Origin: Muribaculaceae bacterium Isolate-036 (Harlan)
GTDB lineage: Bacteria > Bacteroidota > Bacteroidia > Bacteroidales > Muribaculaceae
Direction: 5' to 3'
Assembly: GCA_003833075.1 (NCBI GenBank)
Contig: RIAY01000016.1
Location: 1-62,308 of the forward strand
DNA length: 62,308 nucleotides
The position numbers and the translations under genes are program-made. Position 1 is the first letter of the stretch. The number at the start of each line of letters is the position of its first letter. The notes under the pieces were generated by a model, which was given only the letters and a program-made list of their open reading frames with translations, had not been told where the DNA came from and did no database searches. This document shows, piece by piece, positions 1 to 8,841 of this stretch.

Positions 1-138
1 AAACCGATAAGGATTCTGAAACATGGAAGAAAGGCAAAGTCGCTTGTCAAATATGGATTGGAAGAGATTTCGACCATACTTATGCGTCCGACTTATACCC
101 CAAAATTCGATGTTTTCAAATTTTTGTCATGTACTTAA
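1..138 (+). CDS. IS4-like transposase, C-terminal end (cut by window edge)
   Basis: An open frame runs from the first base to a TAA at 136-138 and gives 45 residues ending in KFLSCT. A C-terminus with the pattern KYGLEEI...FKFLSCT is characteristic, from memory, of IS4-type DDE transposases in Bacteroidetes. Only the tail is visible, so catalytic residues and element length cannot be judged. The element's right end should lie between 139 and about 210, but I could not identify its inverted repeat. Family assignment is by recalled motif only. Confidence 0.6.
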   Translation, partial: KPIRILKHGRKAKSLVKYGLEEISTILMRPTYTPKFDVFKFLSCT

Positions 139-212
139 CATTTTTACAGATCTTGACCATGCAGAAAAGAATGGTTAACAAAGGCTGTGCAAACCCAATA
201 TTCCCCTCTCTT

Positions 213-397
213 AGAAACTGTTTAAATTTAATTGTGAGGTTCATTGAGAGGATTTTATGAGGTGTTTTTACGAGTCGAAGAGGGAGCATAGCGGGCTATG
301 TGACCGATGAGACTCGGTGAAAACAACCATAAAAGGCCTCAAGGAAGCCACAAGATTCACTATATAAAAAATTTCGAATTAAATTTAAACAGTTTCT
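213..397. repeat. 185-bp long-hairpin element, copy A (type 1 arms)
   Basis: Terminal inverted repeats read agaaactgtttaaattta at the left and its complement at the right (380-397). The two halves pair imperfectly along their whole length. The centre holds a 34-bp core (277-310) with the perfect palindrome catagc-gg-gctatg. TTA flanks both sides of gaaactg...cagtttc, which fits a 3-bp target duplication. It ends 5 nt from the stop codon of the fusion gene at 403. Copy B (39693-39877) differs at six positions by my alignment. It has no coding capacity, so it looks like a MITE or REP-like sequence. Confidence 0.85.
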
Positions 398-402
398 TAC
401 AC

Positions 403-2217
403 CTAAAGATATGATAACAATGCAGTCACCAATGCTTTGTTATCACGTTTATCCCTAACTGCTATCCTTATAAATTCCTTATCATGTGGGAAGCCGCGCT
501 TACCGCTACAATCCTTAATGAGAATATTATGATCCTTGAGAAGCAGAACAGCGAGTTCATGTGCCGTAAACCGATCTGTCACCTCACACAGGAAATAATT
601 AGCCTGCGATGGCAAAACCCTAAGATAAGGAACAAGTTTAAGGATATTCTCAAAACGATCCCGTTCTTCTTTGAATTTGTCACACGCCAACCTGTAAGAA
701 TCTTCATACTTTCCGAATATCTGCATATAATATTCTGCAAACGAATTTATATTCCAAATAGAAACCTCCTTGCGTATATTTGAGATCATTGACCTATCGG
801 AAGATGCAATAACACCCAACCTCAAACCAGGCACTCCATAGCTCTTCGATATGGATTTCACTACATACAGACAAGGATACTTCTCAAGGATATCATTCTT
901 GATAAGAGACATATTTTTATCTACTGTTGAAAAATCAACAAAAGACTCGTCTATCACGAGTTTGATGCCTCGCTCTCCCGACCATCCTGCCAATTTGTTT
1001 AATTCTTGCCAGCTAAGTATGTTTCCGGAAGGATTATCCGGGTTGATCACTATCAAATTATCAACCTCATGTTCAGAAAAATAAGAGATTATATCATCTG
1101 ATGTATATCGGAAATCAGGATAGCTTGTTTCATAAATCACCAGCTTTTCTTTATCTATACGATTAGGATATTCTTCAAACGTCGGATATATCACGCCTAT
1201 CTTACCTCTTAGATTCTCAACAAGCACCTTAATCAGTTCTGCAGCACCATTCCCAACTGCAATATAATCGCTTTTTACATTGAAATATTTCGAAGCCAGC
1301 ATAGAATTAACACCCATGCCGGAGGGATACTGACGGAGCAATGTTCCGAAGTTTGATCCGATCTCGTCAACCATCCTTTCCGGAGGAAAATAAGGATTCA
1401 CGAGATAACAGAAATCGAGCAGGCATTGATATCTCCAATATCCCCCATATGAATGGTTAAGGTTATATAAACGGCATTCCGGATCTGCAAACATAGTCTC
1501 GGCAATATGCAAATCCTGAATGTCATCGATCTCGTACCAACCGTTGGCATCTACAGGAACACCTTTTATACGGATATTACCCACCAATACAAGAAGGCTG
1601 AGCACCTGCTCATAATATTCATTTTCGCCTATCGACTTTATATATGCCTCAAGAAAGGGAATATATTGGGAATTAATAAACGAACGAGACAGCTTGTATA
1701 TATTTACTGTCTTATAGTAATTGTCTATATCTGAATAGCAGAAAGCCTTTTTATTTATAAAATTAACAATATTATTGTCGCCATCTATCTTCACCATTGT
1801 TCCATCCATCCATCTCTCATATTTGGAGACTAATGCACAATCGGGATAAGGATATGACAATAATTCATCCAACAGTTCATTCTCAAATATGATATCCGAC
1901 TCAAGAAGCAGCGTATCATCCTCTTGAAATAATGACCTGGTAAGCCATAATGAATAAATATTGTTGGTCTTATCATATTTGCTATTCTCAACAAACATAA
2001 TATTCTCGCCGGGATATCGAGACTTCAAATAGTTCTTAAGTTTGTCACCTTCATAGCCTATGACTATAATGATACGTGACAATGACAGACTTAAGAGATG
2101 ATCCATCATCCTGTCAATGAGTTTCTCATTATTGACAGAAATCATACATTTTGTATTATTCGCTGTCAGATCACCAAGCCTACGCCCCATTCCGGCGGCT
2201 AATATTATTGCTTGCAT
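403..2217 (-). CDS. Nucleotidyltransferase / class I-II PLP enzyme fusion (capsule locus)
   Basis: A 604-residue two-domain protein. Residues 1-245 are a sugar-nucleotidyltransferase-like domain: LAAGMGRR at 6-13 for nucleotide binding, a probable metal Asp in ESDI (106-109), and GWYEID near 226 as in LicC/PntC-type cytidylyltransferases. Residues 250-604 are a fold-type I PLP domain close to histidinol-phosphate aminotransferase and CobD: NPDNPSG at 392-398, DES at 423-425, and SISKSYG with the Schiff-base Lys at 458. It is the last gene of the capsule export operon. A plausible role is making and activating a small amino-alcohol or aminophosphonate headgroup for a glycan. The substrate is not readable from sequence. 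Confidence 0.8.
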   Translation of the reverse strand: MQAIILAAGMGRRLGDLTANNTKCMISVNNEKLIDRMMDHLLSLSLSRIIIVIGYEGDKLKNYLKSRYPGENIMFVENSKYDKTNNIYSLWLTRSLFQEDDTLLLESDIIFENELLDELLSYPYPDCALVSKYERWMDGTMVKIDGDNNIVNFINKKAFCYSDIDNYYKTVNIYKLSRSFINSQYIPFLEAYIKSIGENEYYEQVLSLLVLVGNIRIKGVPVDANGWYEIDDIQDLHIAETMFADPECRLYNLNHSYGGYWRYQCLLDFCYLVNPYFPPERMVDEIGSNFGTLLRQYPSGMGVNSMLASKYFNVKSDYIAVGNGAAELIKVLVENLRGKIGVIYPTFEEYPNRIDKEKLVIYETSYPDFRYTSDDIISYFSEHEVDNLIVINPDNPSGNILSWQELNKLAGWSGERGIKLVIDESFVDFSTVDKNMSLIKNDILEKYPCLYVVKSISKSYGVPGLRLGVIASSDRSMISNIRKEVSIWNINSFAEYYMQIFGKYEDSYRLACDKFKEERDRFENILKLVPYLRVLPSQANYFLCEVTDRFTAHELAVLLLKDHNILIKDCSGKRGFPHDKEFIRIAVRDKRDNKALVTALLSYL

Positions 2218-2241
2218 AGCTACATCTTTATAGTACGTTCT

Positions 2242-2964
2242 TTATATTCCCGGATTCTTTGCCACTTTGATAAGCTGTTCCAGCGAACTTGATTTCTTCG
2301 GGCGCTGCTCCACGCAATGATCAAAGAAGGAAAGGCGGTGAATGTCGCTGCCACACACATCTATCATACCTTCCTTCAGCAACCATTCGCATTTCTTGCG
2401 TGCCGACTCTCCGTAGCCCCCTACAAGAGAGATGAAGTTGGTCTGAAACAACACGCCGCGCTCTTTCCATTTGCGGTAATCGCTCTCATCCATATAGCGG
2501 TAACGCTCCGGATGGGCAAGCACGGGAACATAACCGAGTGCGAGCACACCCTCTATCATGTCGTCCATGCCGAGCGGGGGGTTCATATAGCTTGTCTCCA
2601 CAAGGAGGTGATTGCCCGAATCACCTATCGGGAGGAATTCATTCCGCTCCAGACGCTCTTCAAACAACGAATCGAGCATGTTTTCGGAAGCGAGACGAAG
2701 TTCAATATTTCCGGAATATGCATTACGGAGAATATCGAAGGTTTCGCGCAATCCTTCGGGTGTATTGGGGAAATCTTCCATCACATGCGGAGTCAGCCAC
2801 ACTTTTACGACACCGATCTCCTCGTATCTTTTCAGCACCTCAAGCGACTCCGCAAGCGTATTTATGCCATCGTCTACTCCGGGGAGTATATGGGAATGCC
2901 AGTCGGTGAAACCGCCGAACAACCCTGAATCTATCAATTTTTCCGTTGATCTGAATAGCCACAT
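2242..2964 (-). CDS. PHP-type capsular tyrosine-protein phosphatase (CpsB/YwqE-like)
   Basis: 240 residues with the PHP metal motif HSHILPGVDDG at 23-33, a later LAHPERYR block and GSDIHR near the C-terminus, which provide the remaining metal ligands. Family members are manganese-dependent phosphatases that remove phosphate from the tyrosine-rich tail of the capsule kinase. The gene follows the Wzc-like kinase with a 14-nt gap, so kinase and phosphatase probably form a phosphorylation cycle controlling chain length or export. Confidence 0.88.
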   Translation of the reverse strand: MWLFRSTEKLIDSGLFGGFTDWHSHILPGVDDGINTLAESLEVLKRYEEIGVVKVWLTPHVMEDFPNTPEGLRETFDILRNAYSGNIELRLASENMLDSLFEERLERNEFLPIGDSGNHLLVETSYMNPPLGMDDMIEGVLALGYVPVLAHPERYRYMDESDYRKWKERGVLFQTNFISLVGGYGESARKKCEWLLKEGMIDVCGSDIHRLSFFDHCVEQRPKKSSSLEQLIKVAKNPGI

Positions 2965-2978
2965 AATCTCAAAACTGC

Positions 2979-5393
2979 TTAACCGTAATAGCCATACGCG
3001 CCATATGATTTACGCGATGCCGCCTCCGTGCCGTTGAGCACTATGCTCATCTGCTTGAAGCGTTTGTTCCTGTAGATTGCGTCTATTTCTTCAAGTGCCT
3101 TGCGGTCAAGGAGTCCGGCACGCACAACGAATATGGTACGATCCACATATTTTTCCACAATCTGCGTGTCTACCACAACATCTGTCGGCGGACAATCCAC
3201 AAATATGTAGTCATATTCTTTTCTCGCCTCATCAAGGAACTGACCTATCCTGCCGTTATCAAGGAGCTCCGACGGATTGGGAGGGCGATGACCGATAGGC
3301 ATGACCGACATCCCATTCTGACCGGCAACCGGCACGACGAGACTTTGCCAGTTGTCTGTGTTACCGGTCAGATAGTTTGAAAGACCTTTCGAGGGCATGT
3401 CGACAAACTGTGATGCGGAACCATGACGGAGATCGCCGTCGACAACGAGCACTTTCTTCCCTTTCAGCGCGAACGAGGCGGAAAGGTTGAAGGAGATAAA
3501 CGATTTGCCGCTGCCGGGGTTGAATGAGGTGATCATTATGACATTGCCCCCTTCTTTGCCACGGATCATGAAGTCTATGTTGCCTCTCACAATCCTGAAC
3601 GATTCGCTGACAGCGTCACGGCTTCCCTCTTTGACCGCCACGACCACACGCTCAAGCTCCTTGCTGTTCTTCTTGGCGGGCAAGAGACGAGCCATCCGGT
3701 CTTTGATCGATTTCTTGCCAACAAAAGGTATCTCGCCGGCGAACGGCGCAGACATACGGTCAAGGTCTTTGCGGCTGCGGACTTTGGTATCGGTTGCCGA
3801 TATTATATAAATCGCCACTCCGGGCACGCACAACCCGAAAAACATGCAGATCGCAAGGATGAACTTGACTTTTGGAGCCACAGGCTGAAGCGAACCGGTA
3901 GGAGGCGTGATTATGCGAGTGTTATCGGCGGTAAACTTTTGGGTAAGCTCATTCTCTTCTCGCTTCTGAAGGAGATAGAGATAAAGTGATTCCTTCACTT
4001 TCTGCTGACGCTCCACACTAAGTAGATACTTCGCCTGTGTCGATCCCGAGGCAAGCTGGCTTTCTGCTGCGCCTTTTGCCCCTTCCATATTCCTTAGACT
4101 CTTATTCAGTGCCACAATCTGACCATTGATAGCATTCACGATAGCCTCCCGAAGACCTTTGATCTGACCGTCATAATCCACAACAAGAGGGTTGGTGTCA
4201 GAAGAACTTGCAGCCAGAGTGTTGCGTGTCAACAAGAGATTGTTATAATTGCTTATCTGGGCTTCGAGAGTGGGTGAGCCAATACCCGTATTTACAGGTA
4301 TCACGCTCTTCGCATTGCCAGGATTGTTCAAATAATCGCGCAAATAAATAGACATCGACATTTGGTTGGTCACCTCAAGCATCTTGTTTGACATCTCAAC
4401 AGACTGTTTCATCTGTGTCTTTGCAGCCTCCTCAAGATTCGGCACACGATGGTCACGTTTAAAATCGAAAATCTCATTATCTACATTGCCGAGTTCCCTT
4501 TCAATCAGCCTCAGACGGTCGTCTATGAAGCTTGAAGTGGCAACGGCAACCCGGTTTTTGTCATAAACCCAGTTGTCATTGTATACCGCCACAATCTCGT
4601 TAAGCACATCCACCGCGCGCTGTGTCGACACATCTTTCATGCTGAGGTCTATCACATCTGCATCCTTGTCGGCAAGGTCAGCCTTGACGAGTCCGCTGTA
4701 GGTTTCCACGGTGCTCTGCATCCCGTCGCGCTCCACGATAATCTCGGTGACAGGCTTGTTTTTCTTCCCCTTTGGCGCAGTGTAATTTCCGTTGGCGGTT
4801 ATGGATACTTTCCCCACGGGTGTCTCTATCGGTCCGGCACCTATCTTCGCCTTGACCTCTTTCTCGATCTCTTCATCGCCGTCGGGTGTCTCAAGATGAA
4901 ACTTACTCAACACTACATTTCCGTCCTTCCCGAGTTCAATCCTGAATCCGGCACACTGCTGTTCCTCAAGATCATGGAATTTGACATTGACCGGCAGATT
5001 GCTGCCGTAAAGTGTCTTCTCATGGAATCTGCCCGGAGTGCTGTAGTTCACGTCAAGTCCGAGATTCTTGACGACCTCATACATCACGGCTGGCGATGAA
5101 AGCGATATCAGTTCGTTGTTCACATTGGTATTCGAGGAAACCAGTCCCAGCGACGAGAAGGCGTTGCTGATATCAGCCACACCTCCGCCTCCGTCCTGAT
5201 CCTTGATCAGAAGCTCCATACTGCGGGAATATACAGGCTGCTGGCGAAGCACGTAAAGCACGCCCAGACAACAGAAAAGCACTATTGAAACCGCAAACCA
5301 ACGCCATTTCGAAAGACAACGCGCCAGAAAGTCTTTAAGAGAAAACTCCTCTGCCGCTTCCGACTCTTGCGTAACGTTTATATTATCAGACAT
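2979..5393 (-). CDS. Wzc-like polysaccharide co-polymerase / tyrosine autokinase
   Basis: 804 residues. The N-terminus has a cytoplasmic start and a TM helix around residues 30-50. A long periplasmic Wzz/GNVR-type coiled-coil region follows, then a second TM around residues 515-535. The C-terminal cytoplasmic BY-kinase domain has Walker A NPGSGKS at 625-631, VVDGD and FVDCPPTD motifs, and a tyrosine-rich tail (Tyr 797, 800, 802, 803). Such proteins set polymer length and drive export together with Wza. The gene lies 19 nt after wza and just before its likely phosphatase, and all parts look intact. Confidence 0.93.
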   Translation of the reverse strand: MSDNINVTQESEAAEEFSLKDFLARCLSKWRWFAVSIVLFCCLGVLYVLRQQPVYSRSMELLIKDQDGGGGVADISNAFSSLGLVSSNTNVNNELISLSSPAVMYEVVKNLGLDVNYSTPGRFHEKTLYGSNLPVNVKFHDLEEQQCAGFRIELGKDGNVVLSKFHLETPDGDEEIEKEVKAKIGAGPIETPVGKVSITANGNYTAPKGKKNKPVTEIIVERDGMQSTVETYSGLVKADLADKDADVIDLSMKDVSTQRAVDVLNEIVAVYNDNWVYDKNRVAVATSSFIDDRLRLIERELGNVDNEIFDFKRDHRVPNLEEAAKTQMKQSVEMSNKMLEVTNQMSMSIYLRDYLNNPGNAKSVIPVNTGIGSPTLEAQISNYNNLLLTRNTLAASSSDTNPLVVDYDGQIKGLREAIVNAINGQIVALNKSLRNMEGAKGAAESQLASGSTQAKYLLSVERQQKVKESLYLYLLQKREENELTQKFTADNTRIITPPTGSLQPVAPKVKFILAICMFFGLCVPGVAIYIISATDTKVRSRKDLDRMSAPFAGEIPFVGKKSIKDRMARLLPAKKNSKELERVVVAVKEGSRDAVSESFRIVRGNIDFMIRGKEGGNVIMITSFNPGSGKSFISFNLSASFALKGKKVLVVDGDLRHGSASQFVDMPSKGLSNYLTGNTDNWQSLVVPVAGQNGMSVMPIGHRPPNPSELLDNGRIGQFLDEARKEYDYIFVDCPPTDVVVDTQIVEKYVDRTIFVVRAGLLDRKALEEIDAIYRNKRFKQMSIVLNGTEAASRKSYGAYGYYG

Positions 5394-5412
5394 CTCGATT
5401 CTTGTTTGTTGC

Positions 5413-6267
5413 TTACTTATTGATAAAAACCGCCAGAGTGGTCACGACCGAGGTCAGTAACGATGCCACCGACACCCAGAAACCTACACTGAGAGCGTTG
5501 TTGCCGTTGACTGTGCTCGCACGTTTTTTCTGTGAATTGGGTTCCACATATATCACATCGTTCTGGCTGAGATAGAACGCCGGATTCTTCACAAGCGACG
5601 CGGCATCCGTAAGATCAAGCACATAGGTATTGACGTTGCCGTCTTCGATGCGCACGACCTTCACATTCTTGCGCTGACCGTCCACCGTCAGGTCGCCGGC
5701 AAGCGCAAGAGCCTCTATGATATTGATATTATCGCGGTTGAGGTCATATCGTCCGGGCTTGTTGACCTCCCCGATGATGCTTATGCCGGTGCTCAGGAAA
5801 TCGACAATAACCGTGGGGTCTTTCACAAGCTCCCGCCCCATCAGCTCTCCTTTTATATATCCCGAAAGTTCCGACCGGGTCATGCCGGAAACCTTGATAT
5901 CGCCAAGCACAGGGAAATCGATCTCTCCGGAGGGCGAGACCGTATACGACGCCACGCTTTCCGACTGACCTCCGGTATATGTGCGCAACTCGGCGCCCGT
6001 CCCGTTCGTGCTTCCTCCCTGCCCGACTCTCGAGGAATAGACCGGAAGATTGAACAGAGCCGACAGCTGCGGATCCTTGGATTTCACTATTATCGACAGC
6101 TTGTCGCCCGGCTTCACCGTTATCGGCGCATTCTGCGCGGTCTGCAGAATTACGGATGAATCAACATCCTGGAAATATGCCACATCTTTCGGCACCTTGC
6201 ACCCGGTGAGCACCAACGCCACAATCCCGGTTATAAAGCCTCGCATCACGAGACGGAATCTCTTCAT
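5413..6267 (-). CDS. Wza-like outer-membrane polysaccharide export lipoprotein
   Basis: 284 residues. A lipoprotein signal ends in LTGC with the acylated Cys at 23. A Poly_export domain (about 45-130) is followed by a SLBB domain (about 165-240), with GEVNKPGRYDL as the usual signature. A hydrophobic stretch close to the C-terminus (about 262-282) could be the membrane-crossing helix of the octameric channel. It sits 10 nt after the WecA-like gene in one operon with the Wzc-like kinase. Confidence 0.92.
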   Translation of the reverse strand: MKRFRLVMRGFITGIVALVLTGCKVPKDVAYFQDVDSSVILQTAQNAPITVKPGDKLSIIVKSKDPQLSALFNLPVYSSRVGQGGSTNGTGAELRTYTGGQSESVASYTVSPSGEIDFPVLGDIKVSGMTRSELSGYIKGELMGRELVKDPTVIVDFLSTGISIIGEVNKPGRYDLNRDNINIIEALALAGDLTVDGQRKNVKVVRIEDGNVNTYVLDLTDAASLVKNPAFYLSQNDVIYVEPNSQKKRASTVNGNNALSVGFWVSVASLLTSVVTTLAVFINK

Positions 6268-6277
6268 ATATTAAAAG

Positions 6278-7405
6278 TTAATCATATAAAACTTTGCCCA
6301 GACGGCGCTCCCTTGCTCTTATAATCCTTGTGAGCAAAACATTGAGCGCAACCCATAGCAACACATCTCCTAATATTATCAATGTCGGCTGCATCACGCG
6401 GCTCATCAATACGTTGATAATAACAAACAACATGTCAAAAGCCACTATTGAGACCAACGCCTGCCACTGGAGTAACCCCAATGCCAGAAATTTATGATGG
6501 ATATGACATTTGTCCGGAAGAAACGGATTGCGTCCGTGTCTCACTCTATGTAAAAACACTCTGGCGACATCAAAGCAGGGCAATATCAGCGGAGACACCG
6601 CCATTATGAAGATATTGCTCCCCGATGACACTGCATCTTCCGGAATATTGAACACCGCAATCGTAAGGAAAGCGAGCATAATACCTATTGTCAGAGAACC
6701 GGTGTCGCCCATGAATATCTTTTTCTGTTTCTCTGGATTGCCGAAGACATTGTAATAGAAAAAGGGTATCAGGGTTCCGAGCGTAGCTCCTGAGAGAACC
6801 ATCCATGCGTATTCCTCATAAACACAGAAAACATATGAATACCATCCAAGGGCCACGGCACTCAGACCGGACGCGAGTCCGTCTATTCCATCTATTAGAT
6901 TAACGGCATTTACGACATATATTATACAGAAGCCTGTAATTATCCATCCGACCCAAGCCGGAATCGACCTGAGCCAAAGAAATCCATACAGATCGGAAAC
7001 CCACATTCCCGAAGCCATTATAAGTATGGCGGCTATTATCTGCAAAAGAAACTTGCCTCTGTATCTCACGCCTATAAGGTCATCTGCCATCCCCACGAGA
7101 TAAATGAGCATCGCGCCGCATACAAGAAAAAAAAGCGGCACTGTCACGACACCCGTCAGAGGAATTATCTCCGCATAATGAAAATGAAGATTGAATCCCG
7201 CGACGAGACAGAACGAGAATATCAACGCCGGCAGAAACGCCACTCCTCCGAGACGCGGCACGATTCCGCGATGTATCTTGCGTTCATCAACCGTATCGAA
7301 CAGTTTCTTGCGAAAAGCGATCAGAAGAATTTTAGGGATTATCAACCCTGTGATAAGCACCGACAGCGCCAAAGCCAAGACATAGTTCTGTATCCAATAA
7401 GCCAT
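6278..7405 (-). CDS. WecA/MraY-family undecaprenyl-phosphate sugar-phosphate transferase
   Basis: 375 residues starting at MAYWIQNY. A longer reading would need a TTG four codons upstream, so I chose the ATG at 7405. It is a polytopic membrane protein with the MraY/WecA motifs: VDERKIH near the first cytoplasmic loop, NAVNLIDGIDGLA for metal binding, FMGDTGSL, and the histidine-rich CHIHHKFL loop. Relatives transfer a HexNAc-1-phosphate to undecaprenyl phosphate and begin repeat-unit assembly. It is first in the export operon, and a good promoter lies at 7598-7628. Confidence 0.9.
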   Translation of the reverse strand: MAYWIQNYVLALALSVLITGLIIPKILLIAFRKKLFDTVDERKIHRGIVPRLGGVAFLPALIFSFCLVAGFNLHFHYAEIIPLTGVVTVPLFFLVCGAMLIYLVGMADDLIGVRYRGKFLLQIIAAILIMASGMWVSDLYGFLWLRSIPAWVGWIITGFCIIYVVNAVNLIDGIDGLASGLSAVALGWYSYVFCVYEEYAWMVLSGATLGTLIPFFYYNVFGNPEKQKKIFMGDTGSLTIGIMLAFLTIAVFNIPEDAVSSGSNIFIMAVSPLILPCFDVARVFLHRVRHGRNPFLPDKCHIHHKFLALGLLQWQALVSIVAFDMLFVIINVLMSRVMQPTLIILGDVLLWVALNVLLTRIIRARERRLGKVLYD

Positions 7406-7597
7406 AGTAATATGCAATAAAGGTTTTAGTTTTTTTTTGGTTTACGCAGAATAAATTTAAGGTTAGAGTATATTTAACATGCTTTCCGTCTTCGCTCACC
7501 CATCTTGTCTGACATCCTCTCACGAACCAGCCTCACACCCATTGACTCAAGACGAAACCTATCGCAAACATACACATAATTCCTGATGTTTATTTTG

Positions 7598-7628
7598 CAA
7601 ATTTACTAAAATTTGTTTAATTCCCAAA
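7598..7628 (-). promoter_or_regulatory. Bacteroidetes-type promoter for the capsule export operon
   Basis: On the minus strand a TTTG (7625-7628) is followed after 19 nt by TAAATTTG (7598-7605), a full match to TTTG-N19-TAnnTTTG. Transcription would start near 7590 and leave a leader of about 185 nt before 7405. The rest of the 392-bp gap (7406-7797) holds a CCGGCAC/GTGCCGG inverted repeat (7654-7660 and 7696-7702), a possible regulator site, and the panB -7 box. I see no gene in it. Confidence 0.75.
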
Positions 7629-7757
7629 AATCGCCGCCGACTCTGATATCTTTCCGGCACTTTTGTAACAATACAAACGCAACTCCGCATCACATGTGCC
7701 GGTAAACCGCAAAAGTAAATTTTAACGACACACACATATCGTTCGGGAATTTTTATT

Positions 7758-7765
7758 TAACTTTG
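7758..7765 (+). promoter_or_regulatory. Probable -7 box for panB
   Basis: TAACTTTG matches the Bacteroidetes -7 consensus TAnnTTTG 33 nt before the panB ATG. No clean TTTG is seen 19-20 nt upstream, so the promoter is only half supported. Confidence 0.5.
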
Positions 7766-7797
7766 CCGCCTAATCAAAACAAAACACCAACAGAACA

Positions 7798-8619
7798 ATG
7801 TCAACAAACACTACCGACAACACACGCAAAGTGACAACACGTCGCCTTGTCGAGATGAAACAGCGCGGTGAAAAAATATCAATGCTCACCGCTTACGATT
7901 ATTCATCAGCGAAAATAATTGATGCCGCCGGCATCGATGTAATACTCGTCGGAGATTCCGCCTCCAATGTAATGGCAGGCAATATCACCACCCTTCCGAT
8001 TACCCTTGATCAGATGATATACCATGCAAAATCCGTAATGAAAGGCACCTCCCGCGCCCTCGTGGTCGTAGACCTTCCCTTCGGCACATATCAGGGTAAT
8101 TCCAAAGAAGCCCTCGCTTCGGCAATCCGCATAATGAAAGAGAGCCATGCGGAGGCTGTGAAGATGGAAGGCGGCTCGGAGATCCGAGAGTCCATCGAAC
8201 GCATTCTCAGCGCGGGAATCCCGGTGATGGGACACCTCGGACTGACACCGCAGAGCATCAACAAATTCGGAACATACAGCGTCCGCGCACGTCAGGAAGA
8301 GGAGGCGGCAAAACTGATTGAAGACGCAAAGATGCTTGACGAGATAGGGTGTTTCGGCGTGGTTATTGAGAAAGTTCCCGCCGAACTCGCGGCGCGTGTG
8401 GCAAAAGAGATCACAATTCCGGTAATCGGCATCGGAGCCGGAGGCGGCGTTGACGGCCAGGTGCTCGTAATGCACGACATGCTGGGCATAAATCAGGGAT
8501 TCTCGCCAAGATTCCTCCGCAGATACGCGGATGTGGCAGGGGTCATGACAGATGCCGTGCAGCGATATATCGATGATGTGAAATCTGGTGATTTCCCGTC
8601 GCCCGCAGAATCTTATTGA
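7798..8619 (+). CDS. panB: 3-methyl-2-oxobutanoate hydroxymethyltransferase
   Basis: 273 residues, the normal PanB length. It transfers a hydroxymethyl group from methylene-tetrahydrofolate to 2-oxoisovalerate to make ketopantoate, the first committed step to pantothenate and coenzyme A. The metal-binding VGDSASNVM block, the VKMEGG segment and the [14 protein letters not shown] block are all present. It stands alone with its own -7 box; panC and panD are not in this window. Confidence 0.96.
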   Translation: MSTNTTDNTRKVTTRRLVEMKQRGEKISMLTAYDYSSAKIIDAAGIDVILVGDSASNVMAGNITTLPITLDQMIYHAKSVMKGTSRALVVVDLPFGTYQGNSKEALASAIRIMKESHAEAVKMEGGSEIRESIERILSAGIPVMGHLGLTPQSINKFGTYSVRARQEEEAAKLIEDAKMLDEIGCFGVVIEKVPAELAARVAKEITIPVIGIGAGGGVDGQVLVMHDMLGINQGFSPRFLRRYADVAGVMTDAVQRYIDDVKSGDFPSPAESY

Positions 8620-8637
8620 AATATTTCTCCAAAAAAA

Positions 8638-8669
8638 TTTGGATGAATCAAAAATTCGTTATAACTTTG
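8638..8669 (+). promoter_or_regulatory. Promoter for tRNA-Pro
   Basis: TTTG (8638-8641), 20 nt, then TAACTTTG (8662-8669), followed by GCACTCGC. The same arrangement, with most intervening bases shared, precedes tRNA-Asp at 9977-10008. Confidence 0.8.
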
Positions 8670-8720
8670 CACTCGCTTAAGCCAAGGAGACAACAATCCG
8701 AGGTGACAGCCCAAATCTTT

Positions 8721-8795
8721 CGGGGTGTAGCTCAGTAGGTTTAGAGTACGCGTCTGGGGGGCGTGAGGTCGCAAGTTCGAATCTTGTCACCCCGA
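8721..8795 (+). tRNA. tRNA-Pro (anticodon GGG)
   Basis: A full cloverleaf folds by eye. The acceptor stem is CGGGGTG/CACCCCG with the C1-G72 pair typical of proline tRNAs. The anticodon loop is CTGGGGG, giving GGG, and the T loop is TTCGAAT. The CCA end is not encoded. Confidence 0.93.
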
Positions 8796-8800
8796 CTGAT

Positions 8801-8841
8801 AAAAAGGAAAGTCGACAGTTTATCTGCCGACTTTTCTTTTT
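8801..8841 (+). terminator. Rho-independent terminator after tRNA-Pro
   Basis: A GAAAGTCG-CAG / CTG-CGACTTTTC stem with a short loop is followed by a T-rich run. The distal half overlaps the 3' end of the convergent amidase gene. Confidence 0.75.

Noticed and set aside
277..310. The catagc-gg-gctatg core as a plain rho-independent terminator
   Set aside because: There is no T run after it, the arms continue pairing well beyond, and the same core occurs in elements with different arms.
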